The notes under the pieces: model-generated
The model's input: only the letters and a program-made list of their open reading frames with translations
Database searches by the model: none
Told to the model about the DNA's origin: nothing
Program-made: the position numbers and the translations under genes
Origin: Bradyrhizobium sp. STM 3843
Lineage (GTDB): Bacteria; Pseudomonadota; Alphaproteobacteria; Rhizobiales; Xanthobacteraceae
DNA: 40,831 nucleotides
Assembly (NCBI RefSeq): GCF_000239815.1
Contig: NZ_CAFK01000261.1
Coordinates: forward strand, 1-40,831
Direction of reading: 5' to 3'
Shown: in pieces, positions 7,837-15,784 of the stretch
Numbering within the stretch: position 1 is the first letter of the stretch
How the letters are laid out: each line of letters begins with the position of its first letter

Positions 7837-8242
7837 CACCTCTATCTGTGGCTCGGCTTCGCCAACGCGCTACGACCTGATCAGCGTCCAGCACGCCGAG
7901 CTGAGTTGGCGGTCCCTCCAGCACGGTCGCGTTCACCTTTGCGATCTCGGCGTTGAGCGCGGAAATACGGCGACGAACGGCCGTTTCGTCCGGAAGCGTC
8001 TCGATCGCCGCCAGTTCCTTCTCGATCTTGCGTCGAAGCTCGAGCGCCGGCGGCAGCATCGAGATCTGCTCGCGTTTGATCAGCTGCTTCACCCACCACA
8101 GCGGGTCATGCTCCTGGCCGAGATCGGTAAGCGGCTTGCCGGCTCCCGGCAGATTGTCGAAAGCGCCCTGATCCTGGGCGACCCGGATCCGCGCCTCGAC
8201 CCACGATTCCCAACTCGCTCCCAGCGGTTTGCGCTCAGTCAT
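7832..8242 (-). CDS. DUF1992 (DnaJ-C28-like) domain protein
   Basis: A 136-residue cytoplasmic protein. Its N-terminal half matches the DUF1992 family, found alone in bacteria and in eukaryotic DNAJC28: ESWVEARIRVAQDQGAFDNLPGAGKPL, then DPLWWVKQLIKREQ. The second half is helical and charged. The function of the family is not established. The last codons and the stop lie at the edge of, or inside, a palindromic repeat (7748-7836), so the C-terminus may have been altered by that element. Confidence 0.8.
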   Translation of the reverse strand: MTERKPLGASWESWVEARIRVAQDQGAFDNLPGAGKPLTDLGQEHDPLWWVKQLIKREQISMLPPALELRRKIEKELAAIETLPDETAVRRRISALNAEIAKVNATVLEGPPTQLGVLDADQVVARWRSRATDRGA

Positions 8243-8430
8243 GGCGGGCTAGTCCTTATATCTTAGGACGCTCCGATAATTGTATCATATTGTGCTCTCC
8301 CGGACCAACGGTTGCGGACGTAGTGCTCAGGTCAGCGACGCTCAACAAAACGCAGCCGCGCAAAAACGAAGTTCGCGCGTGTTTGCAAGGCGATCACACA
8401 TTCCAGGTCTCGGACGGCAATTATTCGATT

Positions 8431-8830
8431 GCTGTTTTTCAGAAATTGTGCTTATCTCCTGATATCCCGCCTCGTGCAGAGGGACGTACGCGTCGTCACG
8501 ATACGTGGAGGTGGGCCGCGATGGACGTTGTCGCGTCAGGCGCTTCGCGCAAGACGACTGATGTGGCGTCGGACGGTCAAGTCGTGTGGTCCTGACATCC
8601 CGGTGCTGATGTCTGCGCAGTGCGCTTTGGCGCATTGTCGCTACGGGGGCAATCAAGCCGGTCCCCGGGGAGAGCTCGAAGCAGCCGTTAAAACCATTCG
8701 CGCGGGGAAGGCCGGGAATGTCTCGGCCGAACCTGTGGTGACTGCCGCCTGCTTTTCTTTTGCAGGCGGGCCATGGGGGCGGCGAGCTCCCGGCCTTCCT
8801 CGCGCCCTCTCGAATTCTTGGAGGGACATG
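8431..8830 (+). repeat. Structured ~400-bp repeat element, copy 1
   Basis: This fills much of a 946-bp gene-free gap. The same element occurs inverted at 35426-35840. Shared landmarks in order are: a CTG-T5-CAGAAATT hairpin, ATATCCCGCCTC, CGTCACGA, GTCCTGACATCCCGGTGCTG (8589-8608), a 12-bp stem GGAAGGCCGGGA (8706-8717) with TCCCGGCCTTCC (8788-8799), an inner hairpin CCGCCTGC / GCAGGCGG (8745-8752 with 8762-8769), CGCGCCCTC, and GGAGGGACATG. Open frames crossing it are not conserved in reading frame between copies. It may be a multicopy small RNA or a non-autonomous element. I cannot say from sequence alone whether it matches an sRNA family already named in Bradyrhizobium. Confidence 0.7.
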
Positions 8831-8934
8831 ACTGCCGCATCACTCGGGCGTCGAACGCCGCGGGGCAAGCCCGCTCGTCTCCCTGATTTCGATGATGGTG
8901 GTGTTGTCCTCGAAGCTGTCGACCAGGTCATTGC

Positions 8935-9075
8935 TGTCGTCCCGGACAAGCGCGTGCAACGCGCGCAGATCCGGGATCCATAACCCCAGGGAGATGTTCG
9001 AGGCACGATGGTCGACCGCTTCCCGCAGCCATTGTCGATGGTGCGTATGGGGCCCGGATCAAATGCGGGACGACA
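8935..9075. repeat. Palindromic repeat family 2, copy 1
   Basis: A 141-bp element with a perfect 10-bp terminal inverted repeat, TGTCGTCCCG at the left and CGGGACGACA at the right. Inner mirror segments are ATCCATAACCCCAGG and GCGTATGGGGCCCGGAT. The related copy at 35181-35330 has the same ends and the same CCCATAA-CCCAGG core. Here it lies directly downstream of the ~400-bp element and about 110 bp before the NTF2-like gene. Confidence 0.75.
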
Positions 9076-9188
9076 CCGGGCGTGAAGCGCACCTCCAGAC
9101 ATCCATTGTCAGCGTTCGCCACGTCAGCTTTGCCGCGACCACGAGATCGATGTATTCAGCAGCCGACAACGAAAGAGGAAACGCTGCC

Positions 9189-9797
9189 ATGACCAAGACC
9201 GCCGCCGAGATCGAAGACATCAGGCAGATCCACGAGCTCCTGCAGAACTGGGCGATCTGGCGCGATGCCGGTGACTGGGAGCGCTTTCGCACCGTGTGGC
9301 ATCCGGACGGGCGCATGATGGCGACCTGGACCCAAGGCACCGGCGATGAGTTCATCGAGATCAGCAAGCAGGCCTGGGCCAAGGGCGTCAACATCCTGCA
9401 CTTCCTCGGCGGCATCTCGGTCGATCTCGCAGGCCATCGCGCCATCAGCCAGACCAAGATGACGATCTCGCAGCGCGCCGAGGTCGAAGGCGTGCTGTGC
9501 GACGTGCTCTGCACGGGGCGCTTCTATGACTTTCTCGAAAAGCGCGGGGACACATGGGGCATCGTGCTGCGCCAGCCGATCTATGAGAAGGACCGCATGG
9601 ATCCGGTGACGCCGGGCGCCGTGCCGGCGCTGGACCATGCGCTGCTCGCGCAATTTCCGGCCGGCTATCGCCATCTCGCCTATCTGCAGACCCGGATCGG
9701 CTACACCGTGAAGCGCGACATGCCGGGGCTGAAAGGGCCGGAAGTCGAGGCGCTCTATACCCGCGGGGCGGCCTGGCTCAGGGGGGAGGGGCTTTAG
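9189..9797 (+). CDS. NTF2-like (SnoaL-type) protein
   Basis: A 202-residue protein with an NTF2/SnoaL-like alpha+beta barrel. The N-terminal helices contain EIEDIRQIHELLQNWAIWRD, followed by the typical DWERFRTVWHPDGRM strand and a pocket-lining C-terminal sheet. The fold is used by small dehydratases, isomerases and by beta subunits of ring-hydroxylating dioxygenases. The start is the ATG at 9189, preceded by GAAAGAGGAA. The longer open frame upstream runs through a repeat and was not used. It precedes the Rieske oxygenase gene, so a role in the same catabolic pathway is likely. The substrate is unknown. Confidence 0.75.
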   Translation: MTKTAAEIEDIRQIHELLQNWAIWRDAGDWERFRTVWHPDGRMMATWTQGTGDEFIEISKQAWAKGVNILHFLGGISVDLAGHRAISQTKMTISQRAEVEGVLCDVLCTGRFYDFLEKRGDTWGIVLRQPIYEKDRMDPVTPGAVPALDHALLAQFPAGYRHLAYLQTRIGYTVKRDMPGLKGPEVEALYTRGAAWLRGEGL

Positions 9798-9892
9798 GCC
9801 GCGACTCTCTCGGCGCCTTCTGGTCGGAAGATCAGGGAGGCGTGCGGCTTCTTTGAGGTATTATGATAAGCAAAAGCAATTTGGTTCAGTTA

Positions 9893-9967
9893 TTGTATAC
9901 AGAAACTTCCATTGGCCGTTTGAAATCAGGGGATCTTGCGCGAGATGTCCGGATTGTTGTATACAGA
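9893..9967. promoter_or_regulatory. Two TTGTATACAGA sites before the Rieske gene
   Basis: The 11-mer TTGTATACAGA occurs at 9893-9903 and again at 9957-9967. Each contains the perfect palindrome TGTATACA, the kind of core recognised by FadR-subfamily GntR repressors. The second site ends 34 bp before the ATG of the Rieske oxygenase, and the operon encodes a GntR/FCD regulator. These are probable operators for that regulator. Confidence 0.65.
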
Positions 9968-10001
9968 TAGCATCCAATAGAAACGACGCGAGGAAATTGC
10001 C

Positions 10002-11045
10002 ATGGCCGCCGCCTTTCCCATGAATGCCTGGTATGCCGCCGCCTGGGACGCCGAGGTGAAGCAGGCGCTGCTGCCGCGCACGATCTGCGGCAAGCATGTG
10101 GTGATGTATCGCAAGGCTGACGGCACAGTGACCGCGCTCGAGGATGCCTGCTGGCACCGCCTGGTGCCGCTGTCGAAGGGGCGGCTCGAAGGCGACACCG
10201 TCGTCTGCGGCTATCACGGCCTGAAATTCAATGCGCAGGGCCGCTGCACGTTCATGCCCTCGCAGGAGACCATCAACCCGTCGGCCTGCGTGCGCGCCTA
10301 TCCCGCGATCGAGCGCCATCGCTTCATCTGGCTGTGGATGGGCGATCCGGCGCTAGCCGATCCCGCTGATATTCCGGACATGCATTGGAATCATGATCCG
10401 GCCTGGGCGGGGGACGGCAAGACCATCCATGTCAAATGCGACTATCGCCTCGTGGTCGACAATCTGATGGATCTCACGCACGAGACCTTCGTGCATGGTT
10501 CGTCGATCGGCAATGAGGCCGTGGCCGAGGCGCCGTTCGATGTCACCCATGGCGAGCGCACCGCAACGGTCACGCGTTGGATGCGCGGCATCGAGCCGCC
10601 GCCGTTCTGGGCGAAGCAGCTCGGCAAGGAGGGGCTGGTCGACCGCTGGCAGATCATCCGCTTCGAAGCGCCGTGCACCGTGACCATCGATGTCGGCGTG
10701 GCCCCGGCGGGGACCGGTGCGCCGGAGGGCGATCGTTCGCAGGGCGTCAACGGCATGGTGCTCAACACGATCACGCCGGAAACCGAGCGCACCTGCCACT
10801 ATTTCTGGGCCTTCGTGCGCAACTACCAGCTCTCCGAGCAGCGGCTGACGACCGAGATCCGCGAGGGCGTCTCCGGCATCTTCCGCGAGGACGAACTGAT
10901 CCTGGAGGCGCAGCAGCGCGCCATGGATGAGAATCCCGGCCGCGTGTTCTACAACCTCAACATCGATGCCGGCGCGATGTGGTCGCGGCGGATCATCGAT
11001 CGCATGATCGCGCGCGAAACGCCCTTGCGTGAAGCCGCGGAGTAA
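10002..11045 (+). CDS. Rieske oxygenase, VanA-like aromatic O-demethylase type
   Basis: A 347-residue terminal oxygenase of the VanA/Rieske non-haem iron family, which typically removes O- or N-methyl groups from aromatic acids. The Rieske [2Fe-2S] ligands are C50, H52, C69 and H72 (CWHR and CGYHG). The mononuclear iron site is H160 and H165, with the bridging D157, in NLMDLTHETFVHGSS. The start follows GAGGAAATT. Its partner reductase is encoded two genes downstream with the GntR regulator between, which makes a complete two-component monooxygenase. A vanillate-like substrate is only a guess; the vanA symbol is withheld because related enzymes act on many methoxy and methylamine compounds. 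Confidence 0.88.
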   Translation: MAAAFPMNAWYAAAWDAEVKQALLPRTICGKHVVMYRKADGTVTALEDACWHRLVPLSKGRLEGDTVVCGYHGLKFNAQGRCTFMPSQETINPSACVRAYPAIERHRFIWLWMGDPALADPADIPDMHWNHDPAWAGDGKTIHVKCDYRLVVDNLMDLTHETFVHGSSIGNEAVAEAPFDVTHGERTATVTRWMRGIEPPPFWAKQLGKEGLVDRWQIIRFEAPCTVTIDVGVAPAGTGAPEGDRSQGVNGMVLNTITPETERTCHYFWAFVRNYQLSEQRLTTEIREGVSGIFREDELILEAQQRAMDENPGRVFYNLNIDAGAMWSRRIIDRMIARETPLREAAE

Positions 11046-11050
11046 TCGCG

Positions 11051-11806
11051 ATGGCCGAGCGCGAAGCCGATCGCTCCGTGTCGCAGACCGTACGCGCCCA
11101 ACTGGCGCTGCGTGATTTGATCCTTTCGGGATCTCTACGGCCTGGCGAGCGCGTCAGCGAATTACAGGCGGTCGAGGCCACCGGTGCCTCACGCACGCCG
11201 GTACGCATGGCGCTGGTGCGGCTCGAGGAGGAGGGGCTGCTGGAGACGATCCCCTCCGGCGGTTTCATGATCAAATCCTTCTCCGAGCGCGACATCCTCG
11301 ATTCCATCGAGCTGCGCGGCACGCTCGAAGGGCTGGCGGCGCGGCTCGCGGCCGAGCGCGGCGTCTCGGTGCGCGATCTCGAGCCGTTGCGCGAGTGTCT
11401 GGCGCAGATCGACGATCTGGTCGCGCAGGATCCGATCTCGATCGAGGCGTTCTCGTCCTATGTCGCGCTCAATGCGCGGTTTCATGCGCTGCTCGCCGAG
11501 CTCTCGCGCAGCCCGCCCGTGATCCGTCAGGTCGACCGCGCCTGCGCGCTGCCCTTTGCCTCGCCGAGCGGCTTCGTGATGGCGCAATCGGCGCTGCCGG
11601 AGGCGCATCACATCCTGCTGCTGGCGCAGGATCACCACCGCATCGTGCTTGATGCGATCGAGAATCGCGAGGGCGCGCGGGCCGAAAGCATCATGCGCGA
11701 ACATGCCCGCCTTGCCGCGCGCAATCTGCGGGCAGCGCTGAAGACGCGCAGTCATTTCGATCTGGTCCCGGCCTCGGCGCTGATCAAGACGCCGAGCGCG
11801 AGCTGA
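11051..11806 (+). CDS. GntR family regulator (FCD domain)
   Basis: A 251-residue repressor-type protein with a winged helix at about residues 10-75 (LILSGSLRPGERVSE, then TGASRTPVRMALVRLEEEGLLE) and an FCD ligand-binding domain at about 85-225. It begins 5 bp after the oxygenase stop and ends 12 bp before the reductase start, so it lies inside the operon it probably controls. FCD domains usually bind small carboxylates through a metal; here the ligand would plausibly be the demethylase substrate or product. Two TGTATACA palindromes upstream of the oxygenase are its likely operators. Confidence 0.88.
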   Translation: MAEREADRSVSQTVRAQLALRDLILSGSLRPGERVSELQAVEATGASRTPVRMALVRLEEEGLLETIPSGGFMIKSFSERDILDSIELRGTLEGLAARLAAERGVSVRDLEPLRECLAQIDDLVAQDPISIEAFSSYVALNARFHALLAELSRSPPVIRQVDRACALPFASPSGFVMAQSALPEAHHILLLAQDHHRIVLDAIENREGARAESIMREHARLAARNLRAALKTRSHFDLVPASALIKTPSAS

Positions 11807-11818
11807 CAGGAGACGACC

Positions 11819-12799
11819 ATGCGGTTCGAAGACAATTGGAATTCCGCCACGCTGGTCGCGATCCGCGACCTCACGCCGGGCATCCGCGAATTCACCGTGC
11901 GGCCGGAGCATTTTGCCTGCGCGCCTTACCCGCTCGGCAGCCATATCAAGGTCGGCGTCCTCATCGATGGCCAGCCGGATGTGCGCTCTTATTCGCTGGT
12001 CGGAGAAGCCGATGCCGCGGGCTATCGCATCGCGGTTCGGCGTGCCGAGGACTCGCGCGGCGGCTCGCGCTATCTGTGGTCGCTGCAGCCGGGCGCCCGG
12101 CTGCAGGTGACGAGCCCGACTTCGCTGTTGCAGGTCGATTGGCAGCGCGGGCACTATTGTCTCGTCGCCGGCGGCATCGGCATCACGCCGTTGGTCGGCG
12201 CCGCGCGGGCGCTGTTGCGCAAGACGCCGAACGTCGCGCTGCATTATGCGGTGCGCTCGCGGGCCGATACGGCCTATGCCGAAGAACTGACGGCGACGCT
12301 TGGCGAGCGCGTGACCTTCTACGCGGCGAGCGAAGGCGAGCGGCTTGATCTCGCGCAGCTGTTTGCCACGCTGCCGTCCGATGCCGTCGTGTTGTTCTGC
12401 GGCCCGATGCGGATGCTGGAGGAGGCGCGTCGCGCCTGGGCCTCATGCGGCCGGGCGATGAGCGATCTCAGCTACGAGACTTTCGGCTCCAGCGGGCGCT
12501 TCGCGGCCGAGCCGTTCCGGGTGCGCTTGCGCGACAGCGGCGAGGAGATCGTGGTGCCGCGCGACCGCTCGATGCTCGACGTGCTGAATGCCGCCGGCCA
12601 CGAGATCATATCCGATTGCCGCCGCGGCGAGTGCGGCGTCTGTGCCGTCGACGTGGTCGCGATAGAGGGTGAGATTGATCACCGCGACGTCTTCTTCAGC
12701 GAGCATCAGAAGCACGAGAACCGCAAGCTCTGCCCGTGCGTCTCGCGCGCGCATGGGGTGGTGACGATCGATACGCTGGAGCGCGCCGACGCGATCTGA
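11819..12799 (+). CDS. VanB/PDR-type ferredoxin-NAD(P)H reductase
   Basis: A 326-residue class IA reductase that carries electrons from NAD(P)H through flavin and a plant-type [2Fe-2S] centre to the Rieske oxygenase. The flavin-binding segment is RSYSLVGEAD (about 56-65) and the nucleotide-binding segment is AGGIGITPLVG (117-127). The C-terminal ferredoxin domain has C267, C272 and C275 (SDCRRGECGVC), with the fourth ligand C305 or C307 (LCPC). Domain order flavin-NAD-ferredoxin is that of phthalate dioxygenase reductase and VanB. It follows the GntR gene closely and ends convergently 12 bp from the XRE-cupin gene. Confidence 0.9.
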   Translation: MRFEDNWNSATLVAIRDLTPGIREFTVRPEHFACAPYPLGSHIKVGVLIDGQPDVRSYSLVGEADAAGYRIAVRRAEDSRGGSRYLWSLQPGARLQVTSPTSLLQVDWQRGHYCLVAGGIGITPLVGAARALLRKTPNVALHYAVRSRADTAYAEELTATLGERVTFYAASEGERLDLAQLFATLPSDAVVLFCGPMRMLEEARRAWASCGRAMSDLSYETFGSSGRFAAEPFRVRLRDSGEEIVVPRDRSMLDVLNAAGHEIISDCRRGECGVCAVDVVAIEGEIDHRDVFFSEHQKHENRKLCPCVSRAHGVVTIDTLERADAI

Positions 12800-12811
12800 A
12801 GGGTTATAGAT

Positions 12812-13432
12812 CTACGTGACCGAGTTCACCCACAGCACCACGGCCTTGGCCCGCTTGGCCGGATTGCTGAAGCGATGCGGGCGGCGGCTGGCGAAACGAA
12901 AGCTGTCGCCGCTGGTCAGCGTCCAGGTCTCGTCGTCGACGGTCAGAATCATCTCGCCTTCGAGCACCAGCCCGGCCTCTTCGCCGTCATGGGTGTAGAG
13001 CTCGTCGCCGGTCGAGCCGCCGGGCTCCATATGCACCAGGAACAGATTGAGCTTGCCGTCGGTGCCGGTCGGATGCAGCAGCTGCTTTGAAATTCCGCTG
13101 CGCCACAGCTTGAGCTCGGCGCGCTCGCCCGCGCGCGTGACGATGCCGGATCCGGCATCCGAGCTGGCATCGGCGCTCCCGAACAGCGCGGCGATACCGA
13201 CGCCGAGCACGTCCGCCAGCGTTGCCAGCACTCGCAGCGACGGTGACGACAAGCCGCGCTCGACCTGGCTGAGAAAGCCGACCGAGAGTGCGCTGCGGCC
13301 TGCGACCGTTTCCAGCGACAGATTGGCGCCGTGTCGGAGCTCACGCAGCCGCTGCCCGACCGCCACGTCCATCGCCGGCTCGGCCGGCTTCGTCTCGGCC
13401 CTGGATTTGGCTCTGGATGCCTGTTTGCCCAT
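12812..13432 (-). CDS. XRE family regulator with cupin domain
   Basis: A 206-residue transcription factor. A lambda-repressor-like helix-turn-helix lies at about residues 25-85 (LRELRHGANLSLETVAGRSALSVGFLSQVERG, split here by the turn). It is joined to a C-terminal cupin at about 115-200 (GEEAGLVLEGEMILTVDDE and RFASRRPHRFSNP). Regulators with this architecture, such as PuuR, control amine, amino acid and polyamine uptake and catabolism. It is transcribed away from an ABC transporter plus DAO-type oxidase operon. Two identical palindromes between them are the expected operators. Confidence 0.88.
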   Translation of the reverse strand: MGKQASRAKSRAETKPAEPAMDVAVGQRLRELRHGANLSLETVAGRSALSVGFLSQVERGLSSPSLRVLATLADVLGVGIAALFGSADASSDAGSGIVTRAGERAELKLWRSGISKQLLHPTGTDGKLNLFLVHMEPGGSTGDELYTHDGEEAGLVLEGEMILTVDDETWTLTSGDSFRFASRRPHRFSNPAKRAKAVVLWVNSVT

Positions 13433-13463
13433 TCCTGCGTCGTTATCCGGTTCTTTCAGCCTT

Positions 13464-13529
13464 TTTCATTTGCATGAAATCCGCTTGCCAAGTCCAGCGC
13501 TTGATGATCAAATTTTCATATAGATGAAA
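13464..13529. promoter_or_regulatory. Paired TTTCAT-N4-ATGAAA operators
   Basis: Two exact copies of the palindrome TTTCAT-N4-ATGAAA lie at 13464-13479 and 13514-13529. Their centres are 50 bp apart, about five helical turns. They are in the short gap between the divergent XRE-cupin regulator and the ABC transporter operon. No other feature in the gap explains them. They are strong candidates for cooperative binding by the regulator. Confidence 0.7.
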
Positions 13530-13602
13530 ACCCTAGTCCAAGCCGCATGCGCCCCCCCAAGCGCGCGATCGGTGCGGAGCTGGGCCCGGAGGAGGTCGTG
13601 CC

Positions 13603-14379
13603 ATGCTGGTCAAGCGTTTCGCCCAATTCGTGCTGGGGACGTTGCTTCTCGCGAGCCCTGCAACAAGCGTTCCGGCCGCGGCCGAGCAGGTGCTGAAGGT
13701 CGGGAGCACGCCGACCGGCATTCCTTTTACCTTCCTCGACACCAAGACCCAGACCATCCAGGGCCTGATGGTCGATCTGATCACCGAGATCGGCAAGGAT
13801 GCCGGTTTCTCGGTGCAGATCGAGCCGATGCAGTTCTCGGCGCTGATCGCCGCGCTCAACGCCAACAAGGTCGACATCATCGCGGCCGCGATGTTCATCA
13901 CTCCCGCCCGCAAGGAGGTGATCGACTTCTCTGATCCGATCTACACCTACGGCGAAGGTCTTGTGGTGCCGAAGAGCGACGCCAAGGACTACGCGAATTA
14001 TGACGAGTTCAAGGGGCAGGTGGTCGGTGCCCAGGTCGGCACGGCCTTTGTCGATGCGCTGAAGAAGACCGGCCAGTTCAGCGACGTGAAAGCTTACGAC
14101 ACCATCCCCGACATCATGCGCGACGTGAACGCCGGGCGGCTCAAGGCCGGCTTCGCCGACTATCCGATCCTCGCCTACAATCTGAAGCAGGGCGGATTTC
14201 CCGAGGTGCGCATCGTCGAGAGCTATAAGCCGACCATCATTGGCTCGGTCGGCATCGGCGTGCGCAAGGCCGACCAGGAGCTGCTCGGCAAGATCAATGC
14301 GTCGCTGGCGAAGCTGAAGCAGAACGGCACGGTCGCCAAGATCCTCGATAAATGGGGCCTGAAGGCTCAAGATCTCTGA
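13603..14379 (+). CDS. Amino acid/amine ABC transporter, binding protein
   Basis: A 258-residue periplasmic binding protein of the SBP_bac_3 (polar amino acid) family. Residues 1-27 form a signal peptide ending AAAEQ. The mature N-terminus begins VLKVGSTPTGIPFTFLD, and the central region has DIIAAAMFITPARKEVIDFSDPIY, typical of the family. The start is supported by GGAGGAGG. It is the first gene of an operon with a permease, an ATPase and an amine/amino acid oxidase, so its ligand is likely the substrate of that oxidase. Confidence 0.92.
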   Translation: MLVKRFAQFVLGTLLLASPATSVPAAAEQVLKVGSTPTGIPFTFLDTKTQTIQGLMVDLITEIGKDAGFSVQIEPMQFSALIAALNANKVDIIAAAMFITPARKEVIDFSDPIYTYGEGLVVPKSDAKDYANYDEFKGQVVGAQVGTAFVDALKKTGQFSDVKAYDTIPDIMRDVNAGRLKAGFADYPILAYNLKQGGFPEVRIVESYKPTIIGSVGIGVRKADQELLGKINASLAKLKQNGTVAKILDKWGLKAQDL

Positions 14380-14391
14380 TCTGGCGCCTTC

Positions 14392-15045
14392 ATGGAGAAG
14401 TTTGCGCGCGACGCCGTCGAGTTCCTGCCGATCCTGTTGAACGGCGTCGCGCTGACGATCATCGTCACGCTCGGCTCGCTCGTGGTGTCGACCCTGCTCG
14501 GCTTGATCTGGGCGATGATGCGGGTGTCCGGCATCCGCACGCTGTCATGGGTCAGTGCGGCGCTGATCAACATGATCCGCGGCATTCCGATCATCGTGCT
14601 GCTGTTCTATCTCTATTTCGTGATGCCCGATCTCGGCGTGTCCTTGACCGCGCTGCAGGCCGCGATCATCGGGCTCGGCGTCGCCTATTCCGCCTATCAG
14701 GCGGAGAATTTTCGCGCCGGCATTGAGGCGATCGACAAGGGCCAGATCGAGGCGGCGCAGGCGATCGGCATGAGCTGGTGGCTGACGATGCGGCGCGTGA
14801 TCCTGCCGCAGGCGGTGCGGATCGTGCTACCGCCCTATGGCAATGTCATGATCATGATGCTGAAGGATTCCTCGCAGGCCTCGACCATCACGGTCGCCGA
14901 GCTCGCATTGCAGGGCAAGCTGATTGCGTCCTCGACCTTCAAGAACACCAGCGTGTTCACGCTGGTGGCGCTGATGTATCTGACCATGAGCATCCCGCTG
15001 ATCCTCCTGGTGCGGCATTTCGAGAAGCGGGCGTCTCACCGATGA
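14392..15045 (+). CDS. Amino acid ABC transporter permease
   Basis: A 217-residue inner-membrane permease of the His/Glu/Gln/Arg (HEQ) family with about five transmembrane segments. The first is near residues 18-42. The cytoplasmic EAA loop is recognisable as EAAQAIGMSWWLTMRRVILPQA, followed by LPPYGNVMIMMLKDSS, a family hallmark. It lies 12 bp after the binding-protein gene and its TGA overlaps the ATG of the ATPase gene. A single permease implies a homodimeric channel. Confidence 0.92.
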   Translation: MEKFARDAVEFLPILLNGVALTIIVTLGSLVVSTLLGLIWAMMRVSGIRTLSWVSAALINMIRGIPIIVLLFYLYFVMPDLGVSLTALQAAIIGLGVAYSAYQAENFRAGIEAIDKGQIEAAQAIGMSWWLTMRRVILPQAVRIVLPPYGNVMIMMLKDSSQASTITVAELALQGKLIASSTFKNTSVFTLVALMYLTMSIPLILLVRHFEKRASHR

Positions 15046-15773
15046 TCGAGCTTGCGGACGTTCACAAGCGCTTCGGGCGCAACGAGGTGCTGAAGGGCAT
15101 CACGGCATCGGTCGAGAAGGGCGAGGTGGTCTGTATCATCGGGCCGTCCGGCTCCGGCAAGTCGACCATTCTCCGCTGCATCAACGGCCTGGAGAGCTAT
15201 GACAGTGGCGCGATCCATGTCGAAGGCCTCCGCGTCGACCGCGACTCACGCTCGATCGTTGCGATCCGCACCCAGGTCTCGATGGTGTTCCAGCGCTTCA
15301 ACCTGTTCCCGCATCGGACAGCGTTGGAGAACGTGATCGAAGGTCCGCTGTTCGTGAAGAAGGAGCCGCGCTCTGAGGCGATCGCGCGCGGCCGCGCGCT
15401 GCTTGCGCGCGTCGGCCTGGCCGACAAGGCCGACGCCCATCCACGGCAGCTCTCCGGCGGTCAGCAGCAGCGCGTTGCGATCGCCCGTGCGCTCGCCATG
15501 CAGCCGAAGGCGATCCTGTTCGACGAGCCGACCTCGGCGCTCGATCCAGAACTGGTCGGCGAGGTGCTCTCGGTAATGCGCAAGCTCGCCGACGATGGCA
15601 TGACCATGGTCGTCGTCACCCATGAAATGGGCTTTGCCCGCGAGGTCGCCGACCGAGTGTTGTTCATCGACGGCGGCGTCATCGTCGAGCAGGGGCCGGC
15701 GAAGAGCCTGCTCAACCAGCCGCAACATCCGCGCACGCAGGATTTCCTGCGTCGCGTGCTGCACCCACTCTAA
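15042..15773 (+). CDS. Amino acid ABC transporter ATP-binding protein
   Basis: A 243-residue ABC ATPase. Walker A is GPSGSGKS, the Q-loop is VFQRFNLFPH, the signature is LSGGQQQRVAIARAL, Walker B is ILFDEPTSALDPE, and the switch His is in VVTHEMGFAREV. The start is the ATG at 15042, which overlaps the permease stop as ATGA and suggests translational coupling. A much longer frame upstream is only read-through of the permease region. Sequence features are those of the polar amino acid uptake (GlnQ/HisP) group. Confidence 0.95.
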   Translation: MIELADVHKRFGRNEVLKGITASVEKGEVVCIIGPSGSGKSTILRCINGLESYDSGAIHVEGLRVDRDSRSIVAIRTQVSMVFQRFNLFPHRTALENVIEGPLFVKKEPRSEAIARGRALLARVGLADKADAHPRQLSGGQQQRVAIARALAMQPKAILFDEPTSALDPELVGEVLSVMRKLADDGMTMVVVTHEMGFAREVADRVLFIDGGVIVEQGPAKSLLNQPQHPRTQDFLRRVLHPL

Positions 15774-15784
15774 GAGATTGAGCC

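Noticed and set aside
8429..8983. A 184-codon open frame on the plus strand
   Set aside because: It runs through the ~400-bp repeat and into the next palindromic repeat. The frame is not kept in the second copy, and conservation follows the stems rather than codons.
8892..9188. Upstream extension of the NTF2-like protein by 99 residues
   Set aside because: The extra part crosses a palindromic repeat and is not protein-like; a good ribosome site lies just before the ATG at 9189.
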